Notes: generated by a model from the letters alone, not told the origin. A DNA stretch of 64,000 bases from Paenibacillus sp. Soil787 (GCF_001429545.1 NZ_LMSP01000001.1:539189-603188), one strand, 5' to 3'; positions 27,693 through 36,305 are shown, counted from the first letter of the stretch. Translations and numbers: made by a program.

Positions 27693-28151
27693 ATGGATAA
27701 CCACTTGAACGTTCAGGATGCAATTTTTCTGGATGAAACAGCTTTAGCCGCTCTAATGAACCCTGAAGACCCCCACTATGCGAAAGCCCGTTCCCTGTTT
27801 CTGGATTTGCATGATCTTGAACGTAATTACATAACGACAAACTCCATTATATTTGATCTTCACGAATGGCTTCGCAATGAATACAGCTATCAGCAGGCGG
27901 AATATTTTCTAAATGCAATTGATAAAGCAGTGAGTAAAAGCAAGCTGGCGCTCGTCTCCAGCGGCCCCGAATTAGAGGGGGAATCGCGCAGACTGCTTAT
28001 GGACAGGCCTGAACTCCGTTTCTCGCTAGGCGAAGCATTCACTGCTGTGACCATGTCCTATTATCAGGTAAAACGCATCTTTACTTTCAATCGCAATTTC
28101 ATGATGCTTGCCAATTTGGATAAGGATATTCGAATCATTCCATCCAATTAG
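27693..28151 (+). CDS. PIN-domain protein, VapC-like
   Basis: 152 residues; ATG preceded by AAGGAGTG. The chain follows a PIN fold: IFLDETAL (Asp14), a helix with Glu58 in FDLHEWLRN, FSLGEAFTAVTM (Glu114 where PIN proteins usually have Asp) and IFTFNRNF (Asn133 replacing the usual Asp of TxDxHF). Three of four acidic positions are kept, so RNase activity is possible but not certain. The partner RHH gene lies just upstream; a terminator follows at 28195. Confidence 0.75.
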   Translation: MDNHLNVQDAIFLDETALAALMNPEDPHYAKARSLFLDLHDLERNYITTNSIIFDLHEWLRNEYSYQQAEYFLNAIDKAVSKSKLALVSSGPELEGESRRLLMDRPELRFSLGEAFTAVTMSYYQVKRIFTFNRNFMMLANLDKDIRIIPSN

Positions 28152-28194
28152 CACCTGAGGGGCTTGCATCGCGAGGGAATCTTTAACAGACTAA

Positions 28195-28236
28195 GGAGTT
28201 TTGCCAGCATAATTGGCAGAACTCCATTTTGTTTTT
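28195..28236 (+). terminator. Terminator of the RHH/PIN pair
   Basis: GGAGTT-TTGCCA...TGGCAG-AACTCC stem (28195-28225) followed by a T-rich tail. Confidence 0.85.
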
Positions 28237-28243
28237 ATACAGA

Positions 28244-28774
28244 TTAGCTATGTGTCCCTTTTCCCGAGATCAGCTTGCGGCAATTGCGGGACTCGCACTG
28301 GCAATGAAAACTTCTGTACAGCTTATCTTCTGTAGATTCGTAATCCATCGTAATAAGATCACCTGGTCTAATGTCTTTACTCGCCCAAAATACTTGCTCT
28401 TCCATATCAACTGTTGTATTGGGGTCACAGCGATGTAATATTTTACCCATAAAGTAAGGGTCTTCAATATACAAGCCCTGCTTTTTTTGTAAAGTATAGA
28501 GGGTTTGATAATCCAGGAGGGTACCGTGAAAACGGAAAAGAAGTTCTCCTTTGCGAAAAAACATTTTTGCCATCACGCCTTCTCCATACTTTTGATCATA
28601 GGAGATAGCAAATTTATCTTTGGTAGGTTCGTTCGGATGATGGTCGAAATGGTTCGGGTAAAACCGGTCTTTATTCTCTAATAACGGTTTGACATTCAAT
28701 GCGCTCAGGTGAGAAAAATTGATTAATGCTAGCAGTGACTTGATCCTCTGAAAAATCTTTGCAGCTAAATACAT
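28244..28774 (-). CDS. SET-domain protein (lysine methyltransferase-like)
   Basis: 176 residues from the ATG at 28774, which has GGGAGGG 9 bp upstream but lies 104 bp inside the preceding gene; a later TTG start near 28700 would avoid the overlap. The SET fold shows GEGVMAKMFFRKGELLFRFH (SAM-binding start), ILHRCDPNTTVD (equivalent of NHSCxPN), DIRPGDLITMDYES and a post-SET-like Cys cluster HCQCESRNC that may bind zinc. SET proteins methylate protein lysines; bacterial targets are mostly unknown. It is coupled to an AdoMet decarboxylase-like gene. Confidence 0.85.
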   Translation of the reverse strand: MYLAAKIFQRIKSLLALINFSHLSALNVKPLLENKDRFYPNHFDHHPNEPTKDKFAISYDQKYGEGVMAKMFFRKGELLFRFHGTLLDYQTLYTLQKKQGLYIEDPYFMGKILHRCDPNTTVDMEEQVFWASKDIRPGDLITMDYESTEDKLYRSFHCQCESRNCRKLISGKGTHS

Positions 28775-29045
28775 CCAAATAACCCTCCCGATGTATATCG
28801 TTGGTGTGTATAGTGATGCTGCTTGTATAAATTAACTGAACGCCTGATATTCCAATTTCGTCGCCCTCGCCGAAACGGAAGCATTGACATTCGCCAAAAG
28901 CTATCATATCGATTTCTTGCACCAACTCAGAAATAAATGTTTGAATCGCTTCTATGCTTAAAATACGTTCATTGCAGTTCTCTAGGTGGAACAAAGCGTG
29001 CTTGCCGTAACAAAGTTTCCCGTCATGAAGAATTCTTTTATACAT
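28671..29045 (-). CDS. S-adenosylmethionine decarboxylase-like protein
   Basis: 124 residues from the ATG at 29045, behind AAGGAGC. The sequence follows prokaryotic AdoMetDC (SpeH): GKHALFHLENC start, then LIYTSSITIHT and GYLDVFSC. The spacing of Ser75, His80 and Cys95 equals that of the pyruvoyl serine, His and Cys of the Thermotoga enzyme (63, 68, 83), but the Glu before the processed Ser is Thr74. It could be an active decarboxylase for spermidine synthesis or a variant with another role. No spermidine synthase is adjacent; the SET gene overlaps its 3' end. Confidence 0.75.
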   Translation of the reverse strand: MYKRILHDGKLCYGKHALFHLENCNERILSIEAIQTFISELVQEIDMIAFGECQCFRFGEGDEIGISGVQLIYTSSITIHTNDIHREGYLDVFSCKDFSEDQVTASINQFFSPERIECQTVIRE

Positions 29046-29276
29046 GTGGAAGCTCCTTTTCTTATTATGTTGATATATCATATTGCGGAGTCCCCGTAAG
29101 CGTTATTAAGAATGCTAAATATCCACATCGTATTGAAAAGAATATCCGTGCAAAAAATGTGTAGCCATAAGAAAATTAATTTAACTTTAATCCGAGCTTA
29201 ATTTAGCTATGTTATTTTAGGGATTAGGAGTAGGTTCATCTATGAGTTTATATAAGAAAATGAGGAGGGCTACAAC

Positions 29277-30953
29277 ATGAAGAAACTAGGTCTAATCGCA
29301 TCTATGGTCAGCCTGATCTCTCTTTGGAACGTAACGGAAGCTTCCGCCAGTAGTTTTGCCGATGTCTCTAGTTCAAGTCCCTATCTATCCTATATCAATG
29401 ATCTTGGACGGCTAGGTGTCACGGACGGTGTTGCGCCGGGGCAGTTCGGTCCGTCTAAGACGCTGACTCGCGCACAGTTCGCTAAATTTATAGCAGTTGC
29501 TTTTCAGTTGAAGGATGACGGTTCGTCAATACCTTTTCAAGATATTCAAAGTCATTGGGCTGCTCCGTATGTACGTGCGGCTTATCAAGCAGGGATCATT
29601 GAGGGTACGAGCGCTAGCACCTTCACACCCGAACAGCCGGTGAAACGAGAAGAAGCCGCCACAATGATATGGCGGTTAGCCCAAAGTAAAGGCATTGCTG
29701 CACCCGCTGCTCTCAAGTTTCAAGACTCCCCCGATGCATGGGCGGTCCCTGCGATTAGCGGTGTACTGTCTAAAGGCTGGTATGCTATTGATGCACGTAA
29801 ATCAGGGGAAAGTTGGTCTTACCGTCCGCGCGACAACATGACAAGACAGGAAATGGCTGCTTTGCTAGCCCAATCTATGAAGGATGTGCCGGGTAGCACT
29901 TGGACGTCAACTGCTTCAGATACGGGGACGACACAGGAGGCTGCTTTGCCATCATGGCAGCAAACACTCAAGGACAATTTGCTAAAACAAGAAACTGATT
30001 TTCAAATTAAATTAAACGATCCGAACGAATTCCAACAAATTAAAAGTTATGTCAATGCACTGCTAGCGGATAATGACTATTTGCATTACATTTATCATGG
30101 CATGAATTATGAATATGACGGTGTAGCGACGGTTACGTTCAAAGTCTCCTATTTGGAGTCTAAAGCGCAAACTGATTATGTTTCCGAACAGGCTAAGACT
30201 ATAGTAGCTTCAATCACCCATGCCGGGATGAACGATTTCGAGAAAGAGAAGGCTGTGCATGATTACGTGATCTCCCATCTGGCTTATGATCAAACTTTGG
30301 TCGAACATACAGCATACGGCGGATTAAGTAAAGGCACAACCGTCTGTCAAGGATATGCATTGCTTACATATCGGTTGCTTACTGAGGCTGGCATCTCGAA
30401 TAAAATTGTGGAAGGCGATGCCGGAGGCCAACTGCATACATGGAATTTGGTCAAGCTTGGCGGTAATTGGTACCATCTGGATACGACATGGGATGATCCT
30501 GTTCCTGATGTGAAAGGTAGATTGATGTATCATTACTTTAATTTGACAGATGCTCAAATAAAGCACGATCATACATGGACGGGGACTTACCCGGCTGCGT
30601 CTCAAGATTTTATTCAAGCGCTGGGACAAGAAGTACAGTCGGGCACTATGAATGCAGCCGCTTCTCAAGCATTGCTGACTTCTACAGGACTCTCCGGAGA
30701 GACGGCTGAGAACACGGCTGATTCCATATCCGCGGTTCAGGCCTTACTTCAAAGAGGGATTTCAGCTGGGCAGAGCCAGATCATTTTTCGTTATAAAAGC
30801 TCTTTAGGGAGTGCGCAATCCGTTATGAAAACTGCGCTAACCAATAATATAATTATGAATAACAACGTTGGAAGAGTGACCTACGAATTTGGTGCTGACA
30901 CAAGGTTAACGGGCTATACCTCACTAACAGTAAATATCACTTATGGATCATAG
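29277..30953 (+). CDS. Secreted SLH-domain protein with transglutaminase-like domain
   Basis: 558 residues; ATG preceded by GAGGAGG. A signal peptide (cleavage near EASAS) is followed by three S-layer homology repeats (about 25-75, 85-140, 145-200) that anchor proteins to cell wall polysaccharide. A transglutaminase/protease-like domain follows with Cys in TVCQGYALL (about 354), His in LHTWNLVKLGGNWYHLD (about 386) and Asp in LDTTWDDP (about 401), the complete triad. Its role is probably in surface protein processing or cross-linking. It stands as a single gene. Confidence 0.9.
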   Translation: MKKLGLIASMVSLISLWNVTEASASSFADVSSSSPYLSYINDLGRLGVTDGVAPGQFGPSKTLTRAQFAKFIAVAFQLKDDGSSIPFQDIQSHWAAPYVRAAYQAGIIEGTSASTFTPEQPVKREEAATMIWRLAQSKGIAAPAALKFQDSPDAWAVPAISGVLSKGWYAIDARKSGESWSYRPRDNMTRQEMAALLAQSMKDVPGSTWTSTASDTGTTQEAALPSWQQTLKDNLLKQETDFQIKLNDPNEFQQIKSYVNALLADNDYLHYIYHGMNYEYDGVATVTFKVSYLESKAQTDYVSEQAKTIVASITHAGMNDFEKEKAVHDYVISHLAYDQTLVEHTAYGGLSKGTTVCQGYALLTYRLLTEAGISNKIVEGDAGGQLHTWNLVKLGGNWYHLDTTWDDPVPDVKGRLMYHYFNLTDAQIKHDHTWTGTYPAASQDFIQALGQEVQSGTMNAAASQALLTSTGLSGETAENTADSISAVQALLQRGISAGQSQIIFRYKSSLGSAQSVMKTALTNNIIMNNNVGRVTYEFGADTRLTGYTSLTVNITYGS

Positions 30954-31006
30954 AATGAGATTTCTCAAATACAATATAAAGCAAATATTACATGGGTAGG
31001 TTGACT

Positions 31007-31849
31007 ATGAAACTTTCTCGGTGCTCAATAATTAGTATGCTTATTATCCTTTCGTTAACGGGGTGTGAGCAAGCTGCTACTTCCAGCGTTCCTGGTGCCC
31101 TTTCTTCAGTAAATCCCACGGCTTCGCCCGATCCTACTGTTACACCTAAACTTGGCATAGTTCCTACGAACAATACATCAGCCTCTAGCCCGATTAAGGA
31201 GTCGGTTGGATTTGAGACAGGTTCCCCAAAGGAAGAACCCGTAGTATCAGATGCGAAGAAGCAGACGAAGAAGTCAGCCTTAAAGCCCATTTATTCGGTT
31301 GGAAAAGGTCAAGTAGCAATAACCATTGATGACGGTCCGACGAAATATACGGAGGAGCTGCTCAAAGTTCTAAAGGAACAAAACACACATGTCACTTTTT
31401 TCTTCATTGGACAAAATGCGGCTGCTTTTCCGCAGTCTGTGACAGAGGCTGTCTATGAGGGTCATGAGGTTGGTTATCATTCGGACACGCATCCTCACAT
31501 GTCGCAAATGACCTATGACGCACAGGGAAATGAGTTTAATAGCGGTCTAAATAAAATTATAAAGCTCGATAAGCACCCGGTCACATTATTTCGTCCGCCC
31601 TACGGTGCCTATAACAACGATACCAAGCTCGTAACGGAAGAACACCACATGCAAATGGTGCTGTGGAATGAAGATCCCAAAGATTGGGCAACAACGGACC
31701 CTTCCAAAGTCGTTAAAAGTGTGTTAGCTCAAGTTCAATCTGGCAGCATTATCGTTATGCATGATCATCCTTCTACCATAGCGGCTTTGCCGGACATTAT
31801 TAAAGGCATAAGAAAGAAGGGGTATACATTAGTAACGGTGCCTCATTGA
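31007..31849 (+). CDS. Polysaccharide deacetylase lipoprotein (NodB domain)
   Basis: 280 residues from the ATG at 31007; an in-frame ATG at 30992 has no ribosome binding site. The signal ends in the lipobox SLTGC. A low-complexity Ser/Thr/Pro linker of about 80 residues spans to the NodB domain: AITIDDGPTKYTEE (catalytic Asp pair), HSDTHPHMS (metal-binding His pair), FRPPYGAYN and IIVMHDHPS. It probably deacetylates peptidoglycan or another surface N-acetylglucosamine polymer. Confidence 0.92.
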   Translation: MKLSRCSIISMLIILSLTGCEQAATSSVPGALSSVNPTASPDPTVTPKLGIVPTNNTSASSPIKESVGFETGSPKEEPVVSDAKKQTKKSALKPIYSVGKGQVAITIDDGPTKYTEELLKVLKEQNTHVTFFFIGQNAAAFPQSVTEAVYEGHEVGYHSDTHPHMSQMTYDAQGNEFNSGLNKIIKLDKHPVTLFRPPYGAYNNDTKLVTEEHHMQMVLWNEDPKDWATTDPSKVVKSVLAQVQSGSIIVMHDHPSTIAALPDIIKGIRKKGYTLVTVPH

Positions 31850-31885
31850 GATGGAAACTGCTCAATTAAAATAATTTCTATAATT

Positions 31886-33289
31886 CTACTCCATCGCAGA
31901 TTGAATCTTGAATCTCTTTCTAGGAAATAGCAGCAAAATAGTTGTTCCTTTGTTCCTTTCCGTTTCAGCCAAAACGATGGAGCCGCCGTGCTTATGCATG
32001 ACGCCGTAGCAATAGCTAAGACCAAGGCCAAACCGTTCCGGACTCCGCTTCGTCGTGAAGAACGGATCAAATATTTTCCCGATATTTCCCTCAGCGATAC
32101 CGGAGCCGTTGTCTTTGACGGTGATCGTCAATTTGTTCTTGACAACATTCGTTGAAATTTCCAAAGTTCCTTCACCCGGCCGCATCGCATCGACTGCATT
32201 TAAACACAAGTTGTTCAATACTTCCTTTACATGCTCGATATCGCACATCAATTTTCCGTTCGCTTCACAACTCCATACGATGGTCATGTTTTTCGCTTCG
32301 ACGATGGGCGATAACGTTTGAACGGCATAGTCAATAATAGTCCGGAGCGGATAAGGGCTCTCGAGCAGAACGATGTCGTTTGTCTTCTCCTTGATCCGAT
32401 TGATCATGTACAACATATGTCTGGTCAAATGGTCGATGACCGTCAACTGTTCGATCGCCGTTTCGGGCTTCCCGTTTAGAATATGGGTTTTCGTCCGTTC
32501 ATTCAAGTAGTTGATTTTGGACAACTCGTTTTTTATCGAGTGGTTTAATATGGATGTGCCTAATGTGAGCGCTCTCATTGAGTAATCGTATTTTTCTTGC
32601 TCAAAATGCACTTTGATTCCCCAAATGCCGTATTTCACGCCAAAAACTATAAAAAAAACCACCATCAACAGGATAAGCAAATAATTGAAATGCCATAAAC
32701 CGTTGCTTTCAAAAACAAGTCCGTCGCTCTCGAACGACAGCCGAGATGTGCCGAGAAAATCCATCGAATACGACCAAACCATAAGCATGATCGTTACGCT
32801 TGCCGTTCGTACACGGCTCCTTCGGATCAGAATATTTCGTTCCTTCCAACTCCCGAGAATAAATAAAAGACAGCTGGCCAGCATATACACCCCGGCTATA
32901 AACCGGATTGAATCCATTTCGATAATATGCGGCGGTTTAGTGGCGAGATGGCGGATCAACGCAAGGATAGGCGGAATCGCCAGCAGCGCAATAACGGTCT
33001 TATTTCGCCTGAACGTCCGATTGAAAAAATAAATGGAACTGGAGAGGAATGCCCAGTCCACAAAATAGCTGTACAAATACGCTGCCATCAGACTGATTAC
33101 GTTCAGTGACTGATGGACCTGGGGTGAAAGGGCAAAGTGTTTAACAAGGAAAGGAATTACGATCAGACTCAGAGAAACCGCAAAACTGCCGCATCCCCCA
33201 ATGATCAAACAAATCCCCATGGCTAGCGGGAATCCGGATTTACCGTTGCGGATCAGGATCGTAGCGATCGTCCATACAGATAGGAACAT
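31886..33289 (-). CDS. Membrane histidine kinase, paralogue 1
   Basis: 467 residues from the ATG at 33289. The N-terminal half is a multi-pass membrane domain without a large extracellular loop. The kinase core has ILNHSIKNELSKINYLNERT (phospho-acceptor His about 250), NLCLNAVDAM (N box), VKDNGSGI (G1), FDPFFTTKRSPERFGLGLSY (F/G2 boxes). It is a close paralogue of the kinase at 34011. GGAGG lies 23 bp before the ATG but 8 bp before an in-frame ATC (33304) and 11 bp before ATT (33301), so translation may start there. Its cognate regulator is probably the LuxR-type protein at 35530. Confidence 0.88.
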   Translation of the reverse strand: MFLSVWTIATILIRNGKSGFPLAMGICLIIGGCGSFAVSLSLIVIPFLVKHFALSPQVHQSLNVISLMAAYLYSYFVDWAFLSSSIYFFNRTFRRNKTVIALLAIPPILALIRHLATKPPHIIEMDSIRFIAGVYMLASCLLFILGSWKERNILIRRSRVRTASVTIMLMVWSYSMDFLGTSRLSFESDGLVFESNGLWHFNYLLILLMVVFFIVFGVKYGIWGIKVHFEQEKYDYSMRALTLGTSILNHSIKNELSKINYLNERTKTHILNGKPETAIEQLTVIDHLTRHMLYMINRIKEKTNDIVLLESPYPLRTIIDYAVQTLSPIVEAKNMTIVWSCEANGKLMCDIEHVKEVLNNLCLNAVDAMRPGEGTLEISTNVVKNKLTITVKDNGSGIAEGNIGKIFDPFFTTKRSPERFGLGLSYCYGVMHKHGGSIVLAETERNKGTTILLLFPRKRFKIQSAME

Positions 33290-33397
33290 AAGGATGTAAA
33301 TGATGGTGACCCCCTCCGAAACTATTTGATGGGCAAGAAAGAAACGTCCTCCTTATTATACATATTCCGGCATTGAATTAGGTTTAATTTGGAGACA

Positions 33398-33425
33398 AAA
33401 AAAACCCCGAAAGGTTTTTTTTGTT
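33398..33425 (-). terminator. Terminator after the small secreted protein gene
   Basis: An AAAACC...GGTTTT stem flanked by A and T runs, just downstream of the minus-strand gene ending at 33430. Confidence 0.75.
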
Positions 33426-33429
33426 ATCT

Positions 33430-33906
33430 TCATGAATACCATTGAACAGACGGCAAATGGATTAGCGTATAGCCCCCGGGGATTGTTGTTCTCCCTAGTA
33501 ATTTGTTCGTAGCCGTATCGTATTCGTCGACGTAAACGTTGAAGACTTTCTTTCTGTACGTTACGACCGGCGTCCATACGGGTCCTACGTTCGCATAATA
33601 GGAGTGACTGTAGTAGTATATGGAAGGTGACTGAGGTTGCCCTAATTGTTTTCTGAAATTATAAAGCTGATCGCTTACCGATGCGTCTACGAAGTCCGTA
33701 TAGGAATATACTGTGCAATACTGGCTATTGGGATTTTGCAACGCATAGGTGGATAGACAGCTACCATCAACGGTTTCGGAGGATACGTACGGACTAAGGG
33801 AATATTTGTAATAAGTCGTTGCGGCGTGCGCCTTATTTCCTTCCCCTACAGCAAGAGTTGCAAAAATCATAACAAAACTCAGAATCATGAATAACGTTTT
33901 TCTCAT
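33430..33906 (-). CDS. Small secreted protein of unknown function
   Basis: 158 residues. A clear signal peptide (MRKTLFMILSFVMIFATLAV) ends at a KAHA-ATT cleavage site. The mature part of about 130 residues is rich in Tyr and Ser and has two Cys (GSCLST and QYCTVY) that could form one disulfide. I do not recognise the family. It lies between two paralogous histidine kinase genes on the same strand and shares an upstream 19-bp motif with the 38-residue exported peptide at 36444, so it may belong to the same signalling circuit. Confidence 0.8.
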   Translation of the reverse strand: MRKTLFMILSFVMIFATLAVGEGNKAHAATTYYKYSLSPYVSSETVDGSCLSTYALQNPNSQYCTVYSYTDFVDASVSDQLYNFRKQLGQPQSPSIYYYSHSYYANVGPVWTPVVTYRKKVFNVYVDEYDTATNKLLGRTTIPGGYTLIHLPSVQWYS

Positions 33907-33986
33907 TTTCTTTTAACACTCCTCTTCTCGATTAAATAAATTTCGTTCGACAAATATGAGTATAGTCGATACTTTAAGATCAGGGG

Positions 33987-34006
33987 AGTATGATTTTTTT
34001 CACCCC
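33987..34006 (-). promoter_or_regulatory. Shared upstream motif, copy 1
   Basis: The minus strand reads GGGGTGAAAAAAATCATACT, 81 bp before the small secreted protein start. The string GGGTGAAAAAAATCAT-N-CT, including the run of exactly seven A, recurs at 36287-36305 upstream of the 38-residue peptide gene. GGGG here also pairs with CCCC on its other side. Confidence 0.55.
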
Positions 34007-34010
34007 AGCG

Positions 34011-35414
34011 TCAGCTGAGTATTTGCCTCGCCTTAAACATTTTGCCCGGAAAGCATAACAAGAAGGTGGTGCCTTTGTTATATTCCGTCTCAGACAAATG
34101 AATGGAACCGCCATGTTTGTGCATGACGTTGTAACAATAACTAAGACCGAGCCCAAATCGGTCCGGATTCCGCTTCGTCGTAAAGAAGGGATTGAATATA
34201 TTCTCGATATTGTCAGCGGAAATACCGGTGCCGTTATCTTTTATGGCAATCGTCAATTTTTTCATGATGACATTGGTTGAAATTTCCAAAATCCCTTTGT
34301 CTGGCTGCATCGCATCCACCGCGTTTAAACACAGGTTGTTCAATACTTCCTTCATATGTTCGATGTCGCATACCAATTGTCCGTCCGCTTCGCAGCTCCA
34401 AACGATGGTCATGTTCTTAGCTTCGACGACAGGGGTTAACGATTGAACGGTATAGTCGATCATTGTTCTGAGCGGATAAGGGCGTTCCACCAACACAATA
34501 TCGTTCGCCTTCTCCTTGATTCGATGGATCATATTCAGCACATGGCTCGTCACTTGATCGACGATTTCAAGCTGTTCGACCGCCGTTTCATGTAATCCTT
34601 TTTCCAGATAAGCTTTCGTTCGTTCATTCAAATAGTTGATTTTGGACAGCTCGTTTTTGATCGAGTGGTTTAATATGGAAGTGCCTAACGTGAGCGCTCT
34701 CATCGAGTAATCGTATTTTTCTCGCTCAAACCGAATTTTGATACCCCAAATACCATATTTCACGCCAAACACGATGAAACTGACCAACATCAACAGGATG
34801 AGCAAATAATTGAACTGCCATAGATCGTTGCTTTCGATAATCAGGCCGGTACTCTCAAAAGATAGCCGCGATGCGCCGATAAAATCCATAGAATAGGACC
34901 AAACGAGGGCCATGATTGTTACGCTAGCCGTTCGCACGCGGCTCTTCCGGATAAGTGCATTTCGTTCTTTCCAACACCCGATAACGAATAAAAGACAAGC
35001 GGCCAACATATACATGCCGGCTTTATACCGGATAGACTCGATATCTATAATATGAGGTGGTCTCGTGGCGAGATGGGAGATCAGCAAAAGAATAGGCGGA
35101 ATCGCCAGCAGGACAATGATTGTTTTTCTCCATTTGAACGTCCAGTTGCAAAAATAAATGGAGGCGACGAGTGTTGCCCAGTGAAAAAAGTACCAGTACA
35201 AATAAGCTCCAACGATCGTTACAGCAATCAACGTCTGCTTGACCAGAAGCTGGAGAACATGATGCTTTTCCAGGAAGGGAATAACGATAAGGTTCATGGA
35301 CACTGCAAAACTGCTGCTGCCCCCAATGATAAAAGCGATTCCCATGGCCAATGAAAATCCGGATTTGCCGCTTCGAATCAGTAAAGTCGCAATCGTCCAT
35401 AAGGAAATGCACAT
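34011..35414 (-). CDS. Membrane histidine kinase, paralogue 2
   Basis: 467 residues from the ATG at 35414, the same length as paralogue 1 and similar throughout, including the H box ILNHSIKNELSKINYLNERT, VKDNGTGI-like IKDNGTGI and FFTTKRNPDRFGLGLSYCY. The membrane domain is the more diverged half. As in paralogue 1, the strong GGGGAGG is 8 bp before an in-frame ATC (35429), 11 bp before ATT (35426) and too far from the ATG; residues IIYILM are conserved between the two before the ATG. A longer frame from 35537 would run far into the divergent regulator's promoter. Confidence 0.88.
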   Translation of the reverse strand: MCISLWTIATLLIRSGKSGFSLAMGIAFIIGGSSSFAVSMNLIVIPFLEKHHVLQLLVKQTLIAVTIVGAYLYWYFFHWATLVASIYFCNWTFKWRKTIIVLLAIPPILLLISHLATRPPHIIDIESIRYKAGMYMLAACLLFVIGCWKERNALIRKSRVRTASVTIMALVWSYSMDFIGASRLSFESTGLIIESNDLWQFNYLLILLMLVSFIVFGVKYGIWGIKIRFEREKYDYSMRALTLGTSILNHSIKNELSKINYLNERTKAYLEKGLHETAVEQLEIVDQVTSHVLNMIHRIKEKANDIVLVERPYPLRTMIDYTVQSLTPVVEAKNMTIVWSCEADGQLVCDIEHMKEVLNNLCLNAVDAMQPDKGILEISTNVIMKKLTIAIKDNGTGISADNIENIFNPFFTTKRNPDRFGLGLSYCYNVMHKHGGSIHLSETEYNKGTTFLLCFPGKMFKARQILS

Positions 35415-35529
35415 AAGAATATAAATGATATGGAATACCTCCCCAAAAATTAATCTTTTATTCAAAAAAAGAAACCCATATAATGAAGATATTAATGGAA
35501 AAACGGATTTAGTAAAAGAGGGTATGTTC

Positions 35530-36126
35530 GTGCACAAAATAAAAGTTTTGCTAGTGGAGGACGACGCATTTTGGAAGAAGCGATTGTCGGAAGACTTGGG
35601 AGCCGAAGCGGATATCGAGGTGGTAGGAATTGTCTCCTCCCGAGAGGAAGCAATCGCTTTTTTTCAGCAGAGTGAGGCGAATGTCGTCTTGCTCGATATC
35701 AATTTGACGGATAACAATCTCGACGGTTTGGATGTGGCCCGGGATATATACCGCCTGTCGACGCCGCAACGTCTGATCCGGATTGTCATGCTGACTTCCT
35801 TGGACGAAGAGGATGTCATTCTCCGTTCATTTCAGAATGGCGCTGTAAATTTTATTACGAAATCCAGCTGCCAGGACATCCTGGGAGCGATTAGGGACGC
35901 TTACGCCGGTAGGTCGTCCATACATCCGGATTCGGCGCCAGTCCTTGTTCGGGAAATGCAGCTAAACGTCCTTACACCGATGGAAAGAGAGGTTTATAAA
36001 CTGAGAGCGAAGGGTTTGAGCAAGACGCAAATTTCCGAAAAGCTGTTCAAATCGGTCAACACGATCAAAACGCAGTTGAAAAGCATTAAAAACAAGTTGT
36101 GGAGTGAAGACCATCAAGACAAATGA
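35530..36126 (+). CDS. LuxR/NarL-type response regulator
   Basis: 198 residues. I chose GTG at 35530 because GAGGG (35518-35522) is 7 bp upstream; the ATG at 35524 would be 1 bp from it. The receiver domain has the Glu-Asp-Asp pocket in LLVEDDAFW, phospho-acceptor Asp56 in VVLLDINLTD and Lys in NFITKSS. The output domain (about 138-195) is a GerE-like helix-turn-helix, LTPMEREVYKLRAKGLSKTQ then ISEKLFKSVNTIKTQLKSI. It is divergent from the kinase pair and directly upstream of the peptide/RiPP genes. A TATAAT (35479-35484) may be its -10 box. Confidence 0.9.
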   Translation: MHKIKVLLVEDDAFWKKRLSEDLGAEADIEVVGIVSSREEAIAFFQQSEANVVLLDINLTDNNLDGLDVARDIYRLSTPQRLIRIVMLTSLDEEDVILRSFQNGAVNFITKSSCQDILGAIRDAYAGRSSIHPDSAPVLVREMQLNVLTPMEREVYKLRAKGLSKTQISEKLFKSVNTIKTQLKSIKNKLWSEDHQDK

Positions 36127-36143
36127 AGAATGAAAATTAAGAT

Positions 36144-36170
36144 CCCCGTAAATGGGTTTTTTTTATTTTT
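36144..36170 (+). terminator. Weak terminator after the response regulator
   Basis: A short CCC/GGG hairpin followed by TTTTTTTTATTTTT. Confidence 0.45.
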
Positions 36171-36286
36171 CAAAACGATTCCAAGGCTTTTGCCGGAGAC
36201 TTCGTTTCATCAAAGGAGACAATTCTTCTGCTTCAGATGTTGCACGAAATGAAATACGCTCCGACATTGCAGAGATACTCAGGGGA

Positions 36287-36305
36287 GGGTGAAAAAAATC
36301 ATCCT
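36287..36305 (+). promoter_or_regulatory. Shared upstream motif, copy 2
   Basis: GGGTGAAAAAAATCATCCT, 139 bp before the 38-residue peptide start; same string as in copy 1 at 33987-34006. It is the only notable structure in the 317-bp gap 36127-36443 apart from a terminator. Candidate site for the adjacent response regulator. Confidence 0.55.

Noticed and set aside
34011-35537. 508-residue version of kinase paralogue 2
   Set aside because: The extra N-terminal part overlaps the divergent regulator start and has no homology to the paralogue beyond IIYILM.
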